DNA of 64,000 nt. It comes from Rhizobium mayense (GTDB lineage: Bacteria; Pseudomonadota; Alphaproteobacteria; Rhizobiales; Rhizobiaceae). Numbering within the stretch: the first letter of the stretch is position 1; the number at the start of each line of letters is the position of its first letter. The position numbers and the translations under genes are program-made. The stretch covers positions 475,849-539,848 of the forward strand of contig NZ_JARFYM010000001.1 in the NCBI RefSeq assembly GCF_030272705.1, in the 5' to 3' direction. Shown here in pieces: positions 43,287-50,269 of the stretch. A model generated the notes under the pieces. It was not told where the DNA came from and did not search any database. It worked only from the letters and a program-made list of their open reading frames with translations.

Positions 43287-43550
43287 GCGTTGGAGGCGCC
43301 GACCCGCATCAGCATGCAGGAGCTATTGAACCGCGTCTGGCGCGAACTCGGCTTCGCCGCCGGCCTCGTCACACAGGGTGTCAGCGAAGCCGTGCATCTG
43401 GCCGATCGGGTCGTCGTGCTGGATGAAGGGCGGATCGCGCTCGAACTCGCCGTTCGCCATCCGCATCCCCGCCGCCATGACAATCCGGCGCTGGCCGAAC
43501 TTGACGGTCAGTTACTGGCGGTTATCCTTGGTGACGCGCGAGTAGGCTAA
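43287..43550 (+). pseudogene. C-terminal relic of an aliphatic sulfonate ABC ATPase (ssuB-like)
   Basis: The translation [35 protein letters not shown] and the final [18 protein letters not shown] match the last third of SsuB-type ATPases. Walker A, signature and Walker B are absent, and the normal switch VTHDVSEA reads VTQGVSEA, so the H-loop histidine is lost. The frame stays open to TAA at 43548-43550, which overlaps the SRPBCC stop on the other strand. No sulfonate permease or binding protein is nearby. It is most likely a decaying fragment. Confidence 0.75.
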
Positions 43551-44023
43551 TTCGGTCTGGTTTCGTCGCCTTCGACATAGAGCCGCAGATTGTCGAAGCC
43601 GATTTCCGTGCCCATCAGCCGCGAACCATTGTCCCCGTAGCCGTCCAGAAAAACCACCTGCTCGGTAAAAAACATCGCCGTGCCGCCCGGTTCCGGCGCG
43701 AAGATGACGGTGGCCAATGACACCGAGATGCGCTTCTCGTCGAGCATCATGTCAAAAGCATAGATGATGCGCTCGTTCGGCGCGATGTCGATATAGCGGC
43801 CCTGATAGGCGTGAACCACGCCGTCCGTCGAGGCGACGCGATTGCTCTCGCTGCCGCCGGGACGGAAGTCGAGCTGGAATTCCAGCGGCGTCCAATCCCC
43901 GTGACAGGCGAACCATTGGCGTTTGTTCTCGGCCACGGCCCAGGCGCCAAAAACGCGCGGCAAGGGCGCTTTGAAATGGCGCTCTATGGTGAGGGTCGTG
44001 TGTTCCGTCGATCTCTCAATCAT
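43547..44023 (-). CDS. SRPBCC (AHSA1/START-like) domain protein
   Basis: A 158-residue protein of the helix-grip fold: [20 protein letters not shown] at the start, [16 protein letters not shown], and a C-terminal long helix region. Such proteins bind hydrophobic ligands. The start overlaps the ArsR stop by 4 nt. The ArsR-SRPBCC pair is a very common arrangement in which the regulator controls its partner. Confidence 0.88.
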   Translation of the reverse strand: MIERSTEHTTLTIERHFKAPLPRVFGAWAVAENKRQWFACHGDWTPLEFQLDFRPGGSESNRVASTDGVVHAYQGRYIDIAPNERIIYAFDMMLDEKRISVSLATVIFAPEPGGTAMFFTEQVVFLDGYGDNGSRLMGTEIGFDNLRLYVEGDETRPN

Positions 44024-44364
44024 TTCACAACTGTCTCCTCGGAATTGTCGGCGAGAAACTGATCAAGCCGATCGAAGGTCTTGTTCCAGCCCGACTTGCG
44101 TTCCGCAATCCAGCGCTCGACCGATGCCAGCGCTTCCTTTCGCAGATGATAGGTTCGCACCCGGCCGGTCTTTTCCGAAAGCACCAGACCGCTCGTTTCC
44201 AACACATGCAGATGTTTCATCACAGTCGGTAGCGCCATGGCGAACGGTTGCGCCAATTCGGTTACCGAGGCGGGACCGTGGCCGAGGCGGTCTATCATGC
44301 CGCGTCGGCTCTGATCCGACAAAGCCTGGAACATGCGGTCGAGTGCGAAGGGTTCTTCAAGCAT
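44020..44364 (-). CDS. ArsR-family transcription regulator
   Basis: A 114-residue winged-helix regulator. ATG at 44364 is chosen so that it overlaps the GST stop by 8 nt; an upstream ATG (44403) is within that gene. HTH region: FQALSDQSRRGMIDRLGHGPASVTELAQPFAMALPTVMKHLHVLE. No metal-binding cysteine box, so it is of the SRPBCC-linked type. It sits between GST and SRPBCC genes in an overlapping three-gene unit. Confidence 0.87.
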   Translation of the reverse strand: MLEEPFALDRMFQALSDQSRRGMIDRLGHGPASVTELAQPFAMALPTVMKHLHVLETSGLVLSEKTGRVRTYHLRKEALASVERWIAERKSGWNKTFDRLDQFLADNSEETVVK

Positions 44365-45049
44365 GCTGGCGTTCCGGCCGGAACTCGGCGGCCAGCTTTT
44401 CATGAAAGGGATAGAGGTGGAAGTAGGGCATCGCCTCCCTGAGCACGCGGGCGAAGGACGGGCGAGAGAGCAGGCGCTGATAATATTGCTTCAGCCGGAC
44501 GTGTTGTGCGCCGAAGGGCACAAGTGTTTCCGCGTAGAATAGCGCCGGGGCCGCTGCGCAATCCGCCATCGTCAGAGCGTCGCCGACGATCCAGAGTTTT
44601 TCGGCGAGTTGTTGTTCGATCATGCCGTAGGCGGTGCGCAAGAGCGTCTGCGCCTGCGCGACGCTTTGGGGATCATGCGCGCCTTCGGGGCGATGTTTGT
44701 CGGCAACGATCGTCTGCATCGGTCCTTGGACATAGAGATCGAAGAAGCGATCCCAGAGGCGGACGCAAAGCGCATCCGTCGGATCGAGCGGCAGCAACGG
44801 CGCCGGGCCGGGATAATGCCGGTCGAGATATTCGATAATGATGCTGGTTTCTGGAACCGTGCTGTCGAGCGCCTCGTCGCGCAGGACAGGGAATTTTCCG
44901 ATCGGCCAAAGCAGCAGAAGGGAGGCGCGCGACTCTTCGTCGCCGAGATCGATGACGCGGCTTTCGAAGGGCGTGCCGTTCTCATAAAGCGCCATCAGAA
45001 CCTTATGGCAGAAGGAGGCAAGCGGATGCTGGTAGAGAATAAGGGACAT
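44357..45049 (-). CDS. Glutathione S-transferase family protein
   Basis: A 230-residue GST. ATG at 45049 is preceded by AAAGG; the upstream ATG (45067) lacks a site. Thioredoxin-fold N-domain: LILYQHPLASFCHKVLMALY, GKFPVLRDEALDSTVPETSIIIEYLD (the P-V-L and E-S/T glutathione contacts), and an all-helical C-domain with GDALTMADCAAAPALFY. Substrate unknown. First gene of the GST-arsR-SRPBCC unit. Confidence 0.9.
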   Translation of the reverse strand: MSLILYQHPLASFCHKVLMALYENGTPFESRVIDLGDEESRASLLLLWPIGKFPVLRDEALDSTVPETSIIIEYLDRHYPGPAPLLPLDPTDALCVRLWDRFFDLYVQGPMQTIVADKHRPEGAHDPQSVAQAQTLLRTAYGMIEQQLAEKLWIVGDALTMADCAAAPALFYAETLVPFGAQHVRLKQYYQRLLSRPSFARVLREAMPYFHLYPFHEKLAAEFRPERQHA

Positions 45050-45183
45050 GCAAAGAACCTTTCCCATATCGAGGCTTCGTGCTGAAACTTATCTAAATGG
45101 CTAAGTAACAGATCGAAGGTCATAAGGCAAGGGATAGTTACCCAGTTGGATAACTATTTCAGGCCTCCTGCATATAGGCAGTC

Positions 45184-46008
45184 TTATTCCGCGGCGAGAC
45201 GCGCGATAACTAGATGGCCGGGCGTCGGCTGGCCGTCTTCCATGCGAACATTGATGTCGGTGATTTCGATCAACTCGAAGCCGGTCGCAGTCAGACGCTC
45301 GCGCACATAGCTTTCCGCATGGGCGAAGCGCTGGTGCGGGCCGACCATATAGGGACGGCCGGCAAGCGCACTGTCGGGCAGGGTTTCCGAGGAAAAGATG
45401 AAGAGACCGCCCGGTGTCATGTTGTCGGCGGCACCGAAGAACAGCGGCTCCAGTGCGCCGAGATAGGGCAGGACATCGGTTGCCGTGATCAGATCGAATG
45501 GCTCCTCGTCATTGTCGTCGAGAAAATCCTCGACCTCGGCGACGAACAGCGTCTCATAGAGATCTTTCTCATGGGCGACTTCGACCATGTTTTCGGAAAT
45601 ATCGATGCCGGTGATGTCCTCGACGATATCGCGCAGCGTGCCGCCGGTCAGGCCCGTGCCGCAGCCGAGATCGAGCATGCGCTTGAAGGGGCCGAGGCCA
45701 AGCGCTTGCAGCCGCTGACGCACGAGAACCGGAACATGATAGCCGAGCTGCTCGACGAGTACGTCCTCGAAAACTTCGGCATGCTGGTCAAACAAGGTCT
45801 CTATATAAGCGTCCGGCGCCTTCACCGGCGTTTCGCCACGGCCCATCGAGGCGATGCGTACGGCTGCGCCGCCATGGTCCTCGGGATCGATCGCCAGCAC
45901 ATCCTCATAGGCCTTGACCGCCGCGTCGATATCGCCGGCTTTTTCCAGCGCAAGAGCGCGATTATAGGCTTCCGCCAGCGCGTCTTCGTCGATCTTTTTC
46001 TTCGCCAT
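45184..46008 (-). CDS. TPR-containing class I SAM-dependent methyltransferase
   Basis: A 274-residue protein. ATG at 46008 is preferred (GAAGGG 9 nt upstream). The first 50 residues form a TPR-like pair (YNRALALEKAGDIDAAVKAYEDVLAIDPED). The methyltransferase follows: motif I MLDLGCGTGLTGG, motif II ITGIDISENMVEVA, and DLITATDVLPYLG. The substrate is not evident. Divergent from the DUF2270 gene. Confidence 0.88.
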   Translation of the reverse strand: MAKKKIDEDALAEAYNRALALEKAGDIDAAVKAYEDVLAIDPEDHGGAAVRIASMGRGETPVKAPDAYIETLFDQHAEVFEDVLVEQLGYHVPVLVRQRLQALGLGPFKRMLDLGCGTGLTGGTLRDIVEDITGIDISENMVEVAHEKDLYETLFVAEVEDFLDDNDEEPFDLITATDVLPYLGALEPLFFGAADNMTPGGLFIFSSETLPDSALAGRPYMVGPHQRFAHAESYVRERLTATGFELIEITDINVRMEDGQPTPGHLVIARLAAE

Positions 46009-46156
46009 GAGTGCCAGCCCTTCCATTCGTCAAGCAGGCATTAAGGCGCTTGAATGGCTTTTGCAATGGCTGCTTTGAAGGAGCAAAATATTCATCTGCA
46101 GCAGCTGCGGGCCATAAGGCCGTTGCGCGAAAGAGGAAAAAGGGAGGAAAAGAACG

Positions 46157-46882
46157 ATGGCCGCCGAGCTCACCACATCCCATCTCATAGACAGCGCCAC
46201 GGACATCAAACGGCCGCCGCTACCCCAGACGACAGGGGAAATCACCAACACGCTGAACCATTATTACCGCGGCGAGCTCGCGCGGATGACCAGTTGGCGG
46301 GACCGTATCGACCGAACGTCGAACTGGGCGATCACCGTTGTGGCGGCGCTGCTTTCTGTATCATTGTCGACGCCGACGTCGCATCATGGCGTATTGCTGT
46401 TCGGCATGATGCTGATCACCTTGCTGCTGATGATCGAGGCTCGGCGCTATCGCTTCTTCGATGTTTATCGGGCGCGCGTGCGGCAGCTGGAACGCAGCTA
46501 TTTTGCGCAGATCCTGGCGCCCGAAGCCGAGCTCAATCCCGACTGGGCGCTATCGATTGCCAAGAGCCTGCGTGCGCCGCGGGTTCTGCTCGGCTATTTC
46601 GAGGCTATGCAGCGGCGGTTGCGGCGGAACTATTGCTGGATGTATGCGATCCTGCTGCTGGCATGGATCCTGAAGATCTCGACGCCGAAGCTGCAAACGG
46701 AAGGCGCGCCGCAAAACCTGGCGCATTCGTGGACCTACATCGTCGACAATGCGGCACTTGGACCGGTCCCCGGCTGGGTGGTGATCGCTGCCGTGGTTTT
46801 GTTCTACGCCGTCATTCTCTATAGCACACTACGCCGCAGGACGGACGATGGCGATTTCGTCCATGGCGAAGCACATGTCTGA
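46157..46882 (+). CDS. DUF2270 membrane protein
   Basis: A 241-residue integral membrane protein. N-terminal half carries LNHYYRGELARMTSWRDRIDRTSNWAITVV, the conserved DUF2270 block, then EARRYRFFDVYRARVRQLERSYFA. About four membrane segments. AGGGAGGAAAAGAACG precedes the ATG. Function unknown across the family. Confidence 0.87.
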   Translation: MAAELTTSHLIDSATDIKRPPLPQTTGEITNTLNHYYRGELARMTSWRDRIDRTSNWAITVVAALLSVSLSTPTSHHGVLLFGMMLITLLLMIEARRYRFFDVYRARVRQLERSYFAQILAPEAELNPDWALSIAKSLRAPRVLLGYFEAMQRRLRRNYCWMYAILLLAWILKISTPKLQTEGAPQNLAHSWTYIVDNAALGPVPGWVVIAAVVLFYAVILYSTLRRRTDDGDFVHGEAHV

Positions 46883-46900
46883 TGGCTTGGCAAAACCAGG

Positions 46901-47167
46901 CTAGTGCAGAATGAACTCTCCCTTCATCGCCCGCCATTCGGTCGCGGAGATCAACCGGCGGTGTACATAGCGCACCGAATGCAGCGGCCCGTCGAGCTTC
47001 TCCTGCCAGAATTTCAGGAAGCCGCGCATCTCCGGGAAATTCGGGGCGAGATCGTAGTCCTGCCAGATATAGGTCTGCAGAAATTGCGGATGATCGGGCA
47101 GTCGGTAGAGGATCTGCGCCGTGGTCAGCCCATAGCCCTGCATCTGCTTTTGCATGTCGTTGTCCAT
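46901..47167 (-). CDS. Usg-family protein
   Basis: An 88-residue protein starting at ATG 47167 (GAGAGAGACCTC before it). The Usg block is clear: LTTAQILYRLPDHPQFLQTYIWQDYDLAPNFPEMRGFLKFWQEKL, then GPLHSVRYVHRRLIS. Usg proteins are small, conserved in alphaproteobacteria and of unknown role, often listed near amino acid genes. It lies 199 bp after the permease gene of the amino acid ABC system and is convergent with the DUF2270 gene. Confidence 0.87.
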   Translation of the reverse strand: MDNDMQKQMQGYGLTTAQILYRLPDHPQFLQTYIWQDYDLAPNFPEMRGFLKFWQEKLDGPLHSVRYVHRRLISATEWRAMKGEFILH

Positions 47168-47366
47168 GAGGTCTCTCTCTCCGTTCCCATTGTTCTTCGT
47201 GACTCTGATGTCACGGGAAAATGGAAACACCTCATGGTAAACCCAAGCTTCACAAAAGTGTTGCACAAAAAGATTTTTTTTCCAAAAAATCAATGTGATA
47301 GCAGCGTTGTGAGGCGAGTGCTGCTAATGGCCCTGACGGCGAAAGGAGACGCCGTCCAGGTGAAGA
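47168..47366 (-). other. Gap between the ABC permease and usg
   Basis: No gene seen. A bulged hairpin (47332-47341 with 47350-47360) just after the permease stop may end the ABC transcript. A/T runs at 47268-47290 lie upstream of usg. Confidence 0.35.
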
Positions 47367-48197
47367 TCAGCGTCTCAGATGGCGCGTCAGATAGGCTTCC
47401 ATGCGCGCCCAGCCGTTGCGCATGATCTCGACGATGGACAGGTAGAAAATCGCTGCCCAGAGATAGGTTTGGTAGTCGTAGGTCTGCGAGAAGGCATAGC
47501 GCGTCTCGCCCATAAGGTCGTAGACAGTGATGATCGAAACGGTCGCCGAGCTCTTGATCAAGAGGATGATCTCGTTGCCGTAGGGGCGCAACGCCACGAT
47601 CAACGCCTGCGGCAAGATGACCTTGTAGAAGGTGACGAGCTTGTGAAGGCCGAGAGAAGCTGCAGCCTCGCTTTGGCCGCGATGGACGCTCTGAATGGCG
47701 CCGCGAACAATCTCGGCCTGATAGGCGGCCGTGTTCAGTGTTATCGCAAACAATCCGCAGTAGAAAGGATCGCGGAAAAACCACCAGAGACCGATAGTCT
47801 CAAAGAAGCCGCGCGCCTGAGGAAAGCCGTAATAGACCATGAATATCTGCGCCAGCAACGGCGTGCCACGGAACAGATAGACGTAGCCATAGGTCAGGCT
47901 CCTCAAGATCTTGTTCGTCGACATCCTGGCGAAAGCGAGCGGAATCGAGAGTATCGCGCCGAGAATGAAAGAAAGCCCGACCAGCTTCACCGTGATCCAA
48001 AGACCATGCAGCAGGCGGGGGCCGAACCGGAAGAATTTTTCGTTGTCCCAGTTGGTGATCATCATCGCGATCAGCGCGATGCCGAGCAGTGCCCACAGTG
48101 CCAGGAAGAAATAACCGGCAATGCGGGCTTTCGAGACACCCTTCATTGCCTCTGGCGGTGCCGGTTGCGCCGGTATCAAAGCTTCAGCGTAGCTCAT
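47367..48197 (-). CDS. Polar amino acid ABC transporter permease (HisM/ArtM-like)
   Basis: A 276-residue membrane protein with an extra N-terminal helix (AGYFFLALWALLGIALIAMM) before the HisM-type core. The core has LRSLTYGYVYLFRGTPLLAQIFMVYYG, and the EAA loop EAAASLGLHKLVTFYKVILPQAL that contacts the ATPase. Start overlaps the HisQ-type permease stop by 4 nt. Partner ATPase gene is not in the window. Confidence 0.92.
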   Translation of the reverse strand: MSYAEALIPAQPAPPEAMKGVSKARIAGYFFLALWALLGIALIAMMITNWDNEKFFRFGPRLLHGLWITVKLVGLSFILGAILSIPLAFARMSTNKILRSLTYGYVYLFRGTPLLAQIFMVYYGFPQARGFFETIGLWWFFRDPFYCGLFAITLNTAAYQAEIVRGAIQSVHRGQSEAAASLGLHKLVTFYKVILPQALIVALRPYGNEIILLIKSSATVSIITVYDLMGETRYAFSQTYDYQTYLWAAIFYLSIVEIMRNGWARMEAYLTRHLRR

Positions 48198-48997
48198 CGG
48201 CGAAACTCCGCACGTTTGGCCCAGCGTTCAAGGTAAGACAAACCAGCCGAGGAAATGATGGCGAGCACCAGATAGAGGGCGCAGGCCACCAGATAGAAGC
48301 GGAACGGGTCCTTGGTCGCCCGCACGGCAAGGCCCGTCTGGCGGATGATGTCGGCAAGCCCGATGACGGAAACGTAGGACGTGTCCTTCAGCAGGTTCAT
48401 CCAGAGATTCCCGAGATTGGGGAGTGAAATGCGGATCAACTGCGGCAGGATGATCAGGCGCATGGTGCGGGCGCGGTGAAAGCCGAGGGCATCGCCTGCT
48501 TCATATTGCCCCTTGGGAATCGCCCTGAAGGCTGACAGCAAAACTTCCGAACAATAGGCGGAAAAGACGATCGAAAGGGCGATCATACCGGCGACAAAAG
48601 CATTGATCTCGACTTGTCCGGTGTAGCCCACGTATGCAAGGGCTGTCTGCAGCAGGATCTGTATGCCGTAATAGATGATGAACAGGGTCAGGAGTTCCGG
48701 CAGGCCGCGAAAGATGGTGGTGAACACGCCGGCGGCGAGCCGCAACGACTGCTCCTCCGATTGCTGCGCCAGCGCCACCAGAAAACCGACGACCAAACCG
48801 AGCGGTAATGTCAGGACAGCGATTGTGATGGTGATTTTCAGGCCGCCGGCGATCTCGTCGCCCCAACCGGTATCGCCGCAGGCCATGACGGTGTTCTGGC
48901 CGAACAGGGTGAAGAGCCCGGCCGGGCCACACAGTGGATCGAAGACGGTTTCGAGCCAGACCCATAAGGAACCAATCGCGGAAAACAATCCGCCCAT
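48194..48997 (-). CDS. Polar amino acid ABC transporter permease (HisQ/ArtQ-like)
   Basis: A 267-residue membrane protein. Core motifs: TTIFRGLPELLTLFIIYYGIQ and the EAA loop EAGDALGFHRARTMRLIILPQL. It is separated from the binding-protein gene by 117 bp carrying a terminator, and coupled to the HisM-type gene downstream. With the two, it should import basic or related amino acids. Confidence 0.92.
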   Translation of the reverse strand: MGGLFSAIGSLWVWLETVFDPLCGPAGLFTLFGQNTVMACGDTGWGDEIAGGLKITITIAVLTLPLGLVVGFLVALAQQSEEQSLRLAAGVFTTIFRGLPELLTLFIIYYGIQILLQTALAYVGYTGQVEINAFVAGMIALSIVFSAYCSEVLLSAFRAIPKGQYEAGDALGFHRARTMRLIILPQLIRISLPNLGNLWMNLLKDTSYVSVIGLADIIRQTGLAVRATKDPFRFYLVACALYLVLAIISSAGLSYLERWAKRAEFRR

Positions 48998-49055
48998 ACC
49001 ATATTTCCCCTCGCAGCTTCTGCTGCGTTTCTCTTGTTCTTATATACTTTGTCAA

Positions 49056-49087
49056 ACAAAAACGGCGGAAGAGCAAGCTTCCGCCGT
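49056..49087 (-). terminator. Intrinsic terminator between the binding-protein gene and the permease genes
   Basis: Perfect 10-bp stem ACGGCGGAAG (49062-49071)/CTTCCGCCGT (49078-49087), 6-nt loop, and TTTTTGTTTG on the minus strand. It lets the binding protein be made in excess over the permeases. Confidence 0.8.
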
Positions 49088-49114
49088 CGTCTTTTCCCAA
49101 GGAATCGACGGCGA

Positions 49115-49897
49115 TCACTCGCCGTAGACGTCGAAGTCGAAATACTTGTTCTGGATCTTCTTGTAGGTGCCGTCAGCGCGAATCGCAGCGATCGCAGCGT
49201 TGAACTTGTCCTTCAGCGCGGTGTCACCCTTGCGAAGGCCGATGCCGGCGCCGACACCGTTGATTTCCGGATCGATCTTCAGCGTGCCGAGCATCTTGCA
49301 GCAATTGCCGGCATCGGACTTGACCCATTCGGAGAGAACCACGACGTCGTCGATGACGGCATCAATACGACCGTTGGCGAGGTCGAGCTTGTATTCGTCC
49401 GGCGACGGATAGAGCTTCAGCTCGGCATCCTTCAGATGCGCGGTGGCGTAGTTTGCGTGCGTCGTCGAAGACTGCGCGCCGATGGTCTTGCCCTTCAGGG
49501 CCGCATCGGTCGCTTCGGTCACCGTCGAATCCTTCGGCACGGCAATGGCCGGCGGGGTGTTGTAGTACTTGTTGGTGAAGTCGATGGTCTTTTCACGCTC
49601 CGGCGTGATCGACATGGACGAGACGATGGCATCGAATTTCTTGGCCTGCAGGGCCGGAATGATGCCGTCGAAATCCTGGTTCACGAAGGTGCACTTGACC
49701 TTCATCTGATCGCAAAGCGCATTGGCGATATCGATGTCGAAGCCGACGAACTTGCCGGCGGCGTCGAGCGATTCGAATGGCGGATAGGTGGCGTCGGTGC
49801 CGATGACGATCGTATCGCCAGCAGCCAGCGCGCCGCCGGCGAAGAGCGACATCGCTGCGAGCGACGCAGCGGCAAAAAGACGAGTGGAGATGCGCAT
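49115..49897 (-). CDS. Periplasmic lysine/arginine/ornithine-type amino acid-binding protein
   Basis: A 260-residue family 3 solute-binding protein. Signal peptide MRISTRLFAAASLAAMSLFAGGALA. Ligand motifs: GTDATYPPFESLDAAGKFVGFDID, FDAIVSSMSITPEREKTIDFT, and GAQSSTTHANYA. The DCK/CC pair (DAGNCCKMLG) is typical of ArgT/HisJ relatives. It is first in the operon and followed by a terminator. Confidence 0.92.
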   Translation of the reverse strand: MRISTRLFAAASLAAMSLFAGGALAAGDTIVIGTDATYPPFESLDAAGKFVGFDIDIANALCDQMKVKCTFVNQDFDGIIPALQAKKFDAIVSSMSITPEREKTIDFTNKYYNTPPAIAVPKDSTVTEATDAALKGKTIGAQSSTTHANYATAHLKDAELKLYPSPDEYKLDLANGRIDAVIDDVVVLSEWVKSDAGNCCKMLGTLKIDPEINGVGAGIGLRKGDTALKDKFNAAIAAIRADGTYKKIQNKYFDFDVYGE

Positions 49898-50269
49898 TTT
49901 TATCCTCTCTGTTGGCAGCCGGCGGCTGTTGTTCTTGATTGGCGGCCGGCCGGAATGGAGCGGGTGAGTGGCCCGCTTGGCTGAGATAATCGTACTTTTT
50001 TTTCGGAAATTGCAACTGGAATTACGAAGGCATATTTGCGCCGCACGCAGTGGCCCGAGCGGCTCGCATTAACCCGCAAACCTGAATGGCAACCGTCTGG
50101 CGCGTTCAGGCAGGGTTAATTCAGCTTGGCTAATCCTTTCTGAAGATATCGCTGCTTGCCGCGATTCGGCCCTAACGGCACCGAAAATCGGCCGGCATTG
50201 CGCGGCATCAGCTCCGAGGGCTGAGGTCCGTGATCCGGCGGATAACGATAAGAAAAGGAGACTTTACCT
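49898..50269. promoter_or_regulatory. Divergent gap between the amino acid binding protein and the OmpA-family gene
   Basis: 372 bases without a gene. AT-rich part at 49985-50030 faces the binding-protein gene. AAAAGGAGACTTTACCT before 50270 is the ribosome site of the OmpA gene. No clear operator found. Confidence 0.35.
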
